From: Dehalococcoidales bacterium
GTDB taxonomy: Bacteria > Chloroflexota > Dehalococcoidia > Dehalococcoidales > UBA5760
Direction of reading: 5' to 3'
NCBI GenBank assembly: GCA_016931015.1
Contig: JAFGFP010000011.1
Coordinates: forward strand, 1 to 8,550
Length of the DNA stretch: 8,550 bases
Part shown: positions 1-5,278 of the stretch, one piece after another
Layout of the letters: each line of letters opens with the position of its first letter
Numbering within the stretch: the stretch's first letter is position 1
Program-made: the position numbers and the translations under genes
Notes under the pieces: generated by a model
The model's database searches: none
The model's input: only the letters and a program-made list of their open reading frames with translations
Told to the model about the DNA's origin: nothing

Positions 1-546
1 ATTGTGCGTCCTCTGGGATTCAAGACCATCGCCTACGACAACCCGCAGTGGCTTCAGGTAATCGCGGAAACTCCGGAGTGTATGTGGAACGACGCGCCGG
101 CGGCGGATGCCGTCATGTCCATTGTCCCGGCCAACCCCGAAATCAACTGTATCTTCGAGGCCGGCGGTATGCTTGGCGGGGTTATTGAAGGTTTGAGGTC
201 AATCGGCCAGCTCTATCCGGTGGGTCACCCCGACCACATCTTCGTCATCGGCCTTAACGATGACGGCCGCGCCCCGGAGTATCTTGAAGAGGGCTGGATT
301 GACGGTGCCATTGAGCACTCGACCTACAAGTCTTGTTCCGAATCCTTCAAGATGTTCTTGATGTACACCTGCATGGGGGAGTCTCTTCCGGTACGTGACC
401 AGGTTATGGACTCCGTGGTCTACAATCAAAGCTTCTTCGGCACAGATACCTGGGAACTTTCCTGGGACGTTCTAGTACGTGCTGGCGTACCGATGGACCA
501 GATCCCGCTCATTGACTGGGGTTATCTTCCCATTCCTGGAACATAA
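1..546 (+). CDS. Sugar-type ABC transporter substrate-binding protein, C-terminal part (5' truncated)
   Basis: The reading frame is open from base 1 to TAA at 544-546, so this is the C-terminal ~181 residues of a longer gene; the GTG at 4 is probably an internal codon. The fragment looks like the second lobe of a type 1 periplasmic-binding protein (RbsB-like, Peripla_BP_4). It has a helix and strand of the type 'MSIVPANPEINCIFEAGG', then 'GVIEGLRSIGQL', then a strand and a glycine-rich turn at 'IFVIGLNDDGRAPEYLEEG', and finally 'WIDGAIEHSTYKSCSESF', which matches the 'G.i.atv.q....g' segment of this family. Such proteins are extracytoplasmic and deliver a sugar or similar small solute to an ABC permease. 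No permease or ATPase gene follows it here, so its partners, if linked, lie upstream. The C-terminal tail is rich in W, P and D and could be lineage specific. The ligand cannot be deduced. Confidence 0.72.
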   Translation: MVRPLGFKTIAYDNPQWLQVIAETPECMWNDAPAADAVMSIVPANPEINCIFEAGGMLGGVIEGLRSIGQLYPVGHPDHIFVIGLNDDGRAPEYLEEGWIDGAIEHSTYKSCSESFKMFLMYTCMGESLPVRDQVMDSVVYNQSFFGTDTWELSWDVLVRAGVPMDQIPLIDWGYLPIPGT

Positions 547-599
547 AGTCCCGGCTGTTTAAAAGCCTAAAAGGCCCATCTCGGCTGTTTGAGAGTAGC

Positions 600-682
600 C
601 AGCACGAGCTTGGGGTGTGCTGAGAGCTTGCGGTACCGATTTAGCTATTGCAAGCTCTCAGCACCTTTTGGGGTGGTGCTGA
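600..682 (+). repeat. Cluster of overlapping inverted repeats forming alternative hairpins
   Basis: Three helices can be read directly. H1 pairs 600-605 (CAGCAC) with 617-622 (GTGCTG). H2 is a perfect 15-bp stem pairing 617-631 with 650-664 around an 18-nt loop. H3 pairs 658-665 (TCAGCACC) with 675-682 (GGTGCTGA) around a 9-nt loop. H2 uses bases that H1 and H3 also need, so the RNA can form either H2 or H1 plus H3. H1 and H3 resemble each other (CAGCAC, a loop containing TTGGGGTG, then TGCTGA), which suggests duplication. No U-tract follows, so this is not a standard intrinsic terminator. It may be a 3'-end processing structure of the upstream mRNA, a regulatory leader for the SDR unit, or a dispersed palindromic repeat. 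Confidence 0.7.
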
Positions 683-750
683 AATTATAAAACCGATATC
701 CTCTTTAAATCAAGACGGAAAATCCTGGCCCTCATCGCTCCGCTCGCTAG

Positions 751-782
751 TTAACAGTTCCAAATTATACCGGTTATACCGG
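751..782 (+). promoter_or_regulatory. Possible SDR promoter with overlapping palindrome
   Basis: A -35-like TTAACA (751-756) lies 18 bp before a -10-like TATACC (775-780). The -10 sits inside a 9-bp tandem repeat (TTATACCGG at 765-773 and 774-782) and a 13-bp palindrome (CCGGT at 770-774, ACCGG at 778-782). A repressor binding the palindrome would block the polymerase. The match to the sigma-70 consensus is only moderate, and the start site would be about 110 bp upstream of the SDR ATG. Confidence 0.35.
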
Positions 783-898
783 CAAGCGATGAGGTCGCAG
801 ACTATAGTCACTATGGAGATTAAGAAAGGCGCCGGGGCCGAACTTTACGACCTGATTTAAGAGGCGCTTAGCTAAGATACTACTAAGGAGGTAAGCTA

Positions 899-1657
899 AT
901 GGGCAGGTTGGAGGGTAAGGTAGCCGTTATTACCGGGGCAGGCTCCGGCATGGGGCGGGTAGAAGCAATTCTCTTCGCCAAAGAAGGGGCCAAGATCGCT
1001 GTCGTCGATATCATCCCGGAAAAGGGGGAGGAGACAGTACAGATGGTCAAGGAAGCCGGCGGCGAGGCTATCTTTATCAAGACCGATGTCGCCAAATCAG
1101 CCGATGTTAAGCAGATGGTCGACATGGTAGTTAAGAACTACGGCAAACTGAACATTATGGTCAACGGGGCTGCTATCGCGCCGTCGGAAGGCTCCACGGT
1201 AGAGCTATCGGAGGAGACCTTCGACAAAACCATCGCCATTAACCTTAAGGGTGTCTGGCTGGGCATGAAGTACGCTATCCCGGCCATGATTAAGTCCGGA
1301 GGCGGCGCTATCGTTAATTTCGCCTCCATATCCGGCGTCAGAGCCATGCCGACCATACCTTCCTACTGCGCTTCCAAAGGAGGCGTGGTCTCGATATCAA
1401 TGGTAGCGGCGCTCGAGAACGCCGCCCATAACATCCGGGTCAACTGCGTTGCCCCGGGGCCAATCTCAACGCAGATGGTGCTGGACCAGTGGCCCGACGA
1501 GCAGATTCAGCACTTCTCGACGATGACCGCCCTGGGTCGGCTGGGTAAGCCTGAGGAGATAGCGCGCATCGTTATGTTTTTAGCCTCCGATGATTCGTTC
1601 TGGATTACGGGGCAGACAATCGTCGCCGACGGCGGTCTTACCGTCCGCATTCCATAG
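899..1657 (+). CDS. Classical short-chain dehydrogenase/reductase (SDR), NAD-type
   Basis: This 252-residue protein has the full length of a classical SDR. The Rossmann glycine motif TGAGSGMG is at 12-19 and an acidic Asp37 ends beta-2, which favours NAD(H) over NADP(H). Catalytic residues visible are Asn115, Ser143, Tyr156 and Lys160 (SYCASKGG). The PG motif VAPGPISTQM is at 183-192 and the C-terminal ITGQTIVADGG strand is present. The usual NNAG motif is changed to NGAA at 89-92, a mild oddity. The enzyme should interconvert an alcohol and a ketone in the cytoplasm; the substrate is not deducible, and 3-oxoacyl-ACP reductase-like or secondary alcohol dehydrogenase roles are both possible. 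The ATG at 899 is supported by AAGGAGGT at 885-892 with a 6-nt spacer. The SnoaL-like gene starts 30 bp downstream, implying a shared transcript and possibly a shared small-molecule pathway. Confidence 0.93.
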   Translation: MGRLEGKVAVITGAGSGMGRVEAILFAKEGAKIAVVDIIPEKGEETVQMVKEAGGEAIFIKTDVAKSADVKQMVDMVVKNYGKLNIMVNGAAIAPSEGSTVELSEETFDKTIAINLKGVWLGMKYAIPAMIKSGGGAIVNFASISGVRAMPTIPSYCASKGGVVSISMVAALENAAHNIRVNCVAPGPISTQMVLDQWPDEQIQHFSTMTALGRLGKPEEIARIVMFLASDDSFWITGQTIVADGGLTVRIP

Positions 1658-1687
1658 AACAAATAATAAATTTGAAGGGACTTAATC

Positions 1688-2146
1688 ATGGGTAATGAAG
1701 AGCTAGCCGCCAGGATTCAAAAGCTGGAAGACATCGAAGCCATCAGGTGTCTCAAGGGTAAGTTCGCCCACTTCGCCGACACCCAGAACTCCGCAGAGTT
1801 CATGAAGCTCGTCGCCGACGACGCCGTGTGGGAATTCGGCCCCTGGGGACACTTCGAGGGCCAAGAAGAGATTCTCAAGTTTACCGAAAACGTAACCATT
1901 GCCACCTATTCTTTCATGCTGCATCACTTCTATAACCTCTTTCTCGAGGTGGACGGAGATACCGCTACCGGAGTGTGGTATTTCTTAGTACCAGCCTCTA
2001 ACCGCAAGAAAGAAACGGCCGAATGGCTGGCGGGCATCTACGACGAAACGTATGCCAAGATAAACGGAGAGTGGAAGTTTAAGAGGGTGGCTACCGAGTT
2101 TAAGATCGTAGCCCCTTACAGCGAAGGGTGGTTCAAGAAAGAATAG
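1688..2146 (+). CDS. SnoaL-like (NTF2-fold) protein
   Basis: A 152-residue cytoplasmic protein with no signal peptide. It fits the SnoaL_4 type of the NTF2-like superfamily: an N-terminal helix (about 5-31, containing 'RIQKLEDIEAIRCLKGKFAH'), the turn 'LVADDAVWEFGP' at 41-52, then a curved sheet with 'HHFYNLFLEVDGD' at 79-91, 'ATGVWYFLV' at 93-101 and 'TYAKINGEWKFKR' at 121-133. The family includes polyketide cyclases, scytalone dehydratase-like lyases, isomerases and dioxygenase small subunits, so the fold is clear but the reaction is not. Asp45 and His79/His80 are candidate pocket residues by position; this is inference. The start follows GAAGGGA at 1674-1680. It is the second gene of a pair with the SDR, a combination common in uncharacterised steroid-, terpene- or aromatic-type pathways. 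A hairpin begins at the stop codon. Confidence 0.85.
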   Translation: MGNEELAARIQKLEDIEAIRCLKGKFAHFADTQNSAEFMKLVADDAVWEFGPWGHFEGQEEILKFTENVTIATYSFMLHHFYNLFLEVDGDTATGVWYFLVPASNRKKETAEWLAGIYDETYAKINGEWKFKRVATEFKIVAPYSEGWFKKE

Positions 2147-2181
2147 ACAGATTAGCGAAATCTACGGTTTCGCCGTCTGTC
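2146..2181 (+). terminator. Two-part hairpin at end of SDR/SnoaL unit
   Basis: GACAGA (2146-2151) pairs with TCTGTC (2176-2181), and GCGAAA (2155-2160) with TTTCGC (2168-2173). A small internal loop separates the two helices and the apical loop is 7 nt. The structure starts at the last base of the SnoaL-like stop codon. No U-tract follows, so it is either a weak or Rho-type terminator or a 3' stabilising hairpin. Confidence 0.5.
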
Positions 2182-2201
2182 CCGCCACCGAGCTTCTCCC
2201 T

Positions 2202-2262
2202 ACCCCGGATCGGAAGAGACAGGAGCCCGTCTAAAGCTAACCTGCCTCTTCCCTTCCCGGGT
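2202..2262. terminator. Long hairpin between convergent genes
   Basis: 2212-2223 pairs with 2241-2252 over 12 positions; the one imperfect position is A-C on the + strand but a U-G wobble on the - strand. ACCC (2202-2205) and GGGT (2259-2262) extend the stem across an internal loop. It lies 30 bp beyond the stop of the minus-strand 68-residue gene and downstream of the SnoaL-like gene. It folds better as minus-strand RNA but lacks a U-tract, so its terminator role is tentative. Confidence 0.4.
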
Positions 2263-2291
2263 TTAACCGGAGCCCACCCAGTCGGTAAAGA

Positions 2292-2498
2292 CTAAGTAAC
2301 CAGATTAGCCCATAATCTGGCCTGTTTTTGAAACCGCTCCAGGGCCTCCATCACCGTAGCGCCATAGCCACCGCACTCCGGTATCTCATCACACTTAAAC
2401 AAGAAGCGATAACCATAGCCGTTATTGTGGTTTTGTCCCGGAACCTTGACCTTGGAGATGCGGATAGTCAACCTAGCGTAGTTTTCCAGACTCCTCAT
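2292..2498 (-). CDS. Small HicB-like protein, orphan
   Basis: A 68-residue protein. Its pattern is an N-terminal strand (ARLTIRISKVKV), a basic, glycine-rich loop (PGQNHNNGYG), a second strand (YRFLFKCDEIPECGGYG) and a helix (VMEALERFQKQARLW). That order, with 'IPECGGYGATVMEALE', resembles the HicB antitoxin signature '.P.LPGC...G.T..EAL'. HicB proteins pair with the small RNase HicA, but no HicA frame adjoins it, and the DNA-binding tail of longer HicB proteins is missing. The gene is supported by AGGGGT (minus strand, 2507-2512) 8 nt before the ATG and by a near-consensus promoter at 2544-2571. It may be a HicB-fold protein of unrelated function. The family assignment is tentative; that it is a real gene is fairly secure. 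Confidence 0.6.
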   Translation of the reverse strand: MRSLENYARLTIRISKVKVPGQNHNNGYGYRFLFKCDEIPECGGYGATVMEALERFQKQARLWANLVT

Positions 2499-2543
2499 CG
2501 GCGCTCACCCCTACCATGATATACCCCAGCCACCGTAAGGTAA

Positions 2544-2571
2544 ATTGTAGCTCAGGTACGACCCCTGTCAA
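2544..2571 (-). promoter_or_regulatory. Sigma-70-type promoter of the 68-residue gene
   Basis: Read on the minus strand: -35 TTGACA (2566-2571), a 16-bp spacer, and -10 TACAAT (2544-2549). Transcription would start near 2537, giving a leader of about 40 nt before the ATG at 2498. A short inverted repeat (CCCCT at 2562-2566 and AGGGG at 2581-2585) overlaps the -35 and could be an operator. Confidence 0.65.
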
Positions 2572-2668
2572 TACGCCGATAGGGGCAGCCGGTGTGGTAA
2601 AATAGTAGCAAGGCCACAGACTGAGTCAGTGCCTACGACCAAGCGGCCAGGAACGGGAGGCAGCCGGG

Positions 2669-3946
2669 CTAATCAGCCCAGCCCATCGGCCTAATCTTAA
2701 TGAGCAGCTCTTTATCGCGGAGGCTATTATGGCGCACTATGATTTTGTAGTTGCCGCTGTACTGCGCCTTAAAGCTGAAATCGTGGTGGTTATTATTTAC
2801 CCAGTGTCCCTGCCAGTAGTCGACCTCTCTCCCCTCCGGGTTGATTAGCTCGAAGCTCCAGTCAAAGCTCCAGTCCTGACTGTAGAACTCGCCGGTGAGC
2901 TCCACAAAGCCCTCGATAGCATCACCCCCCTCCAAGAAATTGGAGAAGACCACGGCCGAGCCGGAAATCCCGGTGGGCATGATTTCCCTTATCTCCTGGA
3001 TGGTGGCCGCAAAGTTAGCGGTCACGCTCTTATCCGAGTCCATGGTAAGCGTTACCACCGGCTCGGCGCCCGAAGCGTCGCCGGACCAGGAGACGAACTC
3101 ATAGTCCGCCCCCGGAGTCGCCGTCAGGGTTACCTGACTACCGACGTCGTAGATACCACCCAGCGGGCTCACCGAACCGCCCCCAGGGGGGCTCACCGAG
3201 GTAATCAGGGTATGCTGGACAACACTGAAATTGGCGGTTGCGCTTTTATCCGCGTCCATAACCACGGTAACCTCCGGCTCGCTGCCGGAGACGTCCCCGG
3301 ACCAGGAGACGAACCGGTAGCCCACCATCGGGGTCGCCCTTAGGGTAACCGTACCGCCGGTGTTGTAGACGCCGCCCTCGGGGCTCACCAGACCGCCCCC
3401 GGCCGGACTCACCGAGGTCGTCAGGGTATACCGGATAATGCTGAAATTGGCGGTCACGCTTTTGTCCGCGTCCATAACCACGGTAATCTCCGGCTCGGTG
3501 CCCGAGGCATCGCCGGACCAGGAGGCGAACCGGTAGTCCGACGAAGGCGTTGCCGTCAGGGTTACCCGGCTCCTGGCGGGGTATTCGTCATAATCGGGGC
3601 TAATGCTAACCTCGCCGCCGGCGGCCGGATTCGCGGCCACTTCAAGACGGTAGTTGAGCTCGGGGGCACAGCTCGGCTGGACAGCAAACAGAATCGCGAG
3701 GACAATGCCCGCAATCCCGGCGATAATGAGAGCCCTTCCCCACCAGGGAATCTCCCGCCACACCTGGAGCCACCAGGGGAGACGCCACCTGGGGCGGCCC
3801 TTCTTAAAGAACTTCAGTAGGGCATCGACCTTGGCGGGCCTCCTCGCCTTTCCCGGCGGCTCCCGGCGCTCCGGGTCGCGGCGCTTAGCAGGCGCCGTCT
3901 TGGCGCTTTTCTTTTTCCACTTTTTGAAGATATCAAAGAAGCCCAT
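2669..3946 (-). CDS. Membrane-anchored InlB-B-type repeat protein
   Basis: A 425-residue protein with four parts. Residues 1-70 are strongly basic (KKWKKK, KRRDPERRE), then Trp-rich, and should be cytoplasmic. One hydrophobic span follows at about 71-90 (ALIIAGIAGIVLAILFAV). Residues 99-313 hold three repeats of the divergent InlB B-repeat type (bacterial repeat domain), each with VTLTATP-like, WSGDxSGxEP and DKSxTANF motifs; WSGD recurs at 143, 215 and 287. The C-terminal part (about 330-420) is beta-rich and ends with 'SFKAQYSGNYKIIVRHNS', recalling GOLD/emp24-like beta sandwiches (inference). The topology predicted is cytoplasm-in, repeats outside. A surface or adhesion role is plausible but unproven. 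The ATG follows GGGGGGT on the minus strand. The gene lies downstream of an intrinsic terminator at 3989-4020, so it needs its own promoter; I see no convincing one between 3947 and 3990. Confidence 0.85.
   Translation of the reverse strand: MGFFDIFKKWKKKSAKTAPAKRRDPERREPPGKARRPAKVDALLKFFKKGRPRWRLPWWLQVWREIPWWGRALIIAGIAGIVLAILFAVQPSCAPELNYRLEVAANPAAGGEVSISPDYDEYPARSRVTLTATPSSDYRFASWSGDASGTEPEITVVMDADKSVTANFSIIRYTLTTSVSPAGGGLVSPEGGVYNTGGTVTLRATPMVGYRFVSWSGDVSGSEPEVTVVMDADKSATANFSVVQHTLITSVSPPGGGSVSPLGGIYDVGSQVTLTATPGADYEFVSWSGDASGAEPVVTLTMDSDKSVTANFAATIQEIREIMPTGISGSAVVFSNFLEGGDAIEGFVELTGEFYSQDWSFDWSFELINPEGREVDYWQGHWVNNNHHDFSFKAQYSGNYKIIVRHNSLRDKELLIKIRPMGWAD
3008..3652 (-). repeat. Three tandem 216-bp coding repeats
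   Basis: The repeat units of the membrane-anchored protein occupy about 3437-3652, 3224-3430 and 3008-3211 (first to third in translation order). Equivalent positions are 216 bp (72 codons) apart in both steps. The first and second units stay very similar at DNA level around 3225-3310 and 3441-3526, pointing to fairly recent duplication or gene conversion. The third is more diverged. Confidence 0.85.
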
Positions 3947-3988
3947 GCTTACCCCCCAACGTTAAGACCGGAGAAAGCGGCCCGGTAT

Positions 3989-4020
3989 AAAAAAGGGGGC
4001 AGTCCATCTCTACTACCCCC
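3989..4020 (-). terminator. Intrinsic terminator after the SDR remnant
   Basis: On the minus strand, 4020-4012 (GGGGGTAGT) pairs with 4003-3995 (ACTGCCCCC) over nine positions including one G-T wobble. The loop is 8 nt and six T residues follow (3994-3989). This is the most canonical Rho-independent terminator in the window. It lies 54 bp past the stop codon of the SDR remnant and would end transcription from the promoter at 4228-4256. Confidence 0.8.
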
Positions 4021-4074
4021 GAATGAGAAGCCGCTATCTCCAGAAAGCCCCTCCTGCTAAAAGAGTCGGTAGCG

Positions 4075-4179
4075 CTAGATAATGGCCTTCACCATGCCGC
4101 CGTCAATGTTAATCGCCTGCCCGGTAATGAAACTCGCCCTATCCGAAGCCAGGAAAGCGGCCACCTCCTGCCAACGGGA
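4075..4179 (-). pseudogene. C-terminal remnant of an SDR gene
   Basis: Translating the minus strand from 4179 gives about 34 codons ending at TAG (4075-4077). The stretch 'EVAAFLASDRASFITGQ' followed by 'AINIDGGMVKAII' is the characteristic C-terminal helix and strand of classical SDRs. Upstream, TAA stops occur in the same frame at 4180-4182 and 4186-4188, and no Rossmann motif, Tyr-Lys pair or start codon with a ribosome-binding site is present, so the N-terminal ~85% is missing. It is not a copy of the intact SDR at 899: that protein reads FLASDDSFWITGQ at the same place. The remnant keeps an upstream promoter and a downstream terminator, which suggests an internal deletion of a once complete transcription unit. 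Confidence 0.75.
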
Positions 4180-4227
4180 TTAATCTTATGTAAAATACCA
4201 TGTAGCCGACATGGCCCTCAGAAGGTG

Positions 4228-4256
4228 ATTGTAAAGCCCATAGTCTGGATTGTCAA
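4228..4256 (-). promoter_or_regulatory. Near-consensus sigma-70 promoter facing the SDR remnant
   Basis: On the minus strand: -35 TTGACA (4251-4256), exactly 17 bp, then -10 TACAAT (4228-4233). This is the best promoter match in the window. The start site would be near 4221. The only sequence between it and the terminator is a 6-bp hairpin (4198-4203 with 4209-4214), an 8-codon frame from ATG at 4210-4212 to TAA at 4186-4188, and the SDR remnant. The predicted RNA is about 230 nt. It is divergent from the promoter of the signalling operon. Confidence 0.65.
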
Positions 4257-4295
4257 TACCGTTATCCCCCACTATTTTCCGGCCCCGGGGCAAAG

Positions 4296-4362
4296 ATTAT
4301 TGCCAGCGGACTTGCTTTTTAGCGGCTGATGTGTTATAGATATGGTGACAACTGGCAATAAT
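4296..4362. promoter_or_regulatory. 11-bp dyad flanking the signalling-operon promoter
   Basis: ATTATTGCCAG at 4296-4306 and CTGGCAATAAT at 4352-4362 are perfect reverse complements, about 56 bp centre to centre. One arm lies upstream of the predicted -35, the other just after the predicted start site. The core TGCCA/TGGCA recurs at 4376-4380 and 4388-4392. Because the left arm is outside the transcript, this looks like a protein-binding site pair, perhaps operators that loop, rather than an RNA hairpin. Confidence 0.5.
4312..4340 (+). promoter_or_regulatory. Probable promoter of the cheR/kinase/regulator operon
   Basis: TTGCTT (4312-4317) is a partial -35. After 17 bp comes TATAGA (4335-4340), preceded by TG at 4332-4333, giving an extended -10. 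The start site would be near 4347, leaving a leader of about 56 nt before the ATG at 4403. Confidence 0.5.
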
Positions 4363-4402
4363 ATGGCCTAAATAATGCCATCGGCGCTGCCAGGGGGCAA
4401 CA

Positions 4403-5278
4403 ATGGACGGCACCACAATCAGGGGTAATCAGGAAGCCCTCGGTCTCCTTCTGGAGAAGGTATATCGCCACGGGGGATACGACTTCCGGGCTTACAAAGA
4501 CGGAACCGTGACCCGGCGCCTGGAGAGAAGACTGCAGGTCACCGGGGTGGCGACCTACGCCGAATACATGCGCTACCTGGACGCTCACCCCGAGGAGTAC
4601 GAAGGGCTCAGCCAGACCCTGACCATCGCCCTCAGCGGCTTCTTCAGAAACCGACCCAGCTTCGAGCAAGTAACCCGACTGGTGCTGCCCGAACTAATCG
4701 CACACAAGATAAACCGGTAACGCTACAGCCTGAGGTTCTGGAGCACCGCCTGCGCCCGCGGCGAAGAGCCCTACTCGATAGCCATAACGCTCGCCGAGTT
4801 TCTGAGAAAGCACCCCTATAACTTCGATATCCGGATATACGCTACCGACCTAAACCGCAAAAACCTTAATGAAGCCCGGGCGGGAAGGTACTCCCCTAAG
4901 GAAGTAGCCGATCTGCCCCCGGACATCACGGCGCGGTACTTTACCGCCGCTAACCGAGGCTACACGGTACGCGCTCACCTGAGAGAGATGGTCTGTTTTT
5001 CCCACTTCGACCTGACCTCAAGCTCAAGCCCGCCCTTCGGGGAGGTGGACTGCATATTCTGCTGTAACGTCCTGATATATCTCCAGAAACCGCTTCAGAG
5101 AAGGCTGCTCGACAGGCTGTACCAGGTGCTGGCGACCCCGGGGTTTCTGGTGCTGGGGGAGGTGGAGACGCCGACGGACAACCTGCGGGAAAAACTAACG
5201 TGCCTCGACAGCAAGGCGAAGATATATAAGAAGTCGGGGGAGGCAACCGGCGACAGGCAGGCCCGAGATGACTGGTAA
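4403..5278 (+). pseudogene. cheR: CheR-type protein-glutamate O-methyltransferase with in-frame stop
   Basis: One frame runs from ATG 4403 (AGGGGG at 4392-4397) to TAA 5276-5278, broken only by TAA at 4718-4720 (codon 106). Without it the product would be 290-291 residues, normal for CheR. Codons 1-105 are the helical N-terminal domain (RRLERRLQVTGVATYAEYM; 'LTIALSGFFRNRPSFEQV' for the usual T.FFRD..F). The rest is the SAM-dependent methyltransferase: LRFWSTACARGEEPYSIA from 110 (motif I), ATDLNRKNLNEAR from 147, FCCNVLIYL from 219 (usually FCRNVLIYF), and 'LDSKAKIYKK' near the end. CheR methylates chemoreceptor glutamates in flagellar systems. The stop separates the two domains, and no ATG, GTG or TTG lies in frame between it and 4988, so the catalytic half has no obvious start of its own. 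A nonsense mutation or a sequencing error fits best. The last 11 nt overlap the kinase gene. The changed residues in motif I and FCCN hint at relaxed selection or a divergent subfamily. Confidence 0.85.

Larger units (their letters stand above)
547..898. other. Gene-free interval between binding protein and SDR
   Basis: About 350 bp with no convincing gene. A 70-codon TTG-started frame at 648-860 overlaps the hairpins and lacks a ribosome-binding site. The interval holds a 9-bp direct repeat (CGGCTGTTT at 552-560 and 582-590), the hairpin cluster at 600-682, a 10-bp inverted repeat (730-739 with 785-794) enclosing a possible promoter, the palindrome GACTATAGTC at 800-809, and the strong Shine-Dalgarno sequence of the SDR at 885-892. 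It probably contains both the end of the upstream transcript and the start of the SDR transcript. Confidence 0.6.

Noticed and set aside
648..860. 70-codon + strand frame starting with TTG
   Set aside because: No ribosome-binding site, overlaps the 15-bp hairpin arm and promoter-like palindromes, and the product matches no family I know.
2328..2519. 63-codon + strand frame opposite the HicB-like gene
   Set aside because: The minus-strand gene has a promoter, a ribosome-binding site and a plausible fold, while this frame has none.
2584..2667. 9-bp direct repeat GGCAGCCGG (2584-2592, 2659-2667) and palindrome ACTGAGTCAGT (2620-2630)
   Set aside because: Short and GC-rich; likely chance, with no link to a promoter or gene end that I can support.
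3008..3652. Spaced repeats as a CRISPR array or transposon
   Set aside because: The 216-bp periodicity is in frame, encodes repeated protein domains, and lacks unique spacers or terminal inverted repeats.
3654..3965. 103-codon + strand frame opposite the N-terminus of the repeat protein
   Set aside because: Its sequence is explained as the antisense of the basic and membrane segments of the minus-strand gene; no start signal is evident.
4334..4669. 111-codon minus-strand frame opposite cheR
   Set aside because: It is antisense to clear CheR coding sequence and covers the predicted promoter region; its composition is that of a shadow frame.
4718..4720. TAA as a recoded sense codon
   Set aside because: Known stop recoding in bacteria mostly uses TGA or TAG, all other genes here end normally with TAA or TAG, and no recoding structure is evident just after it.
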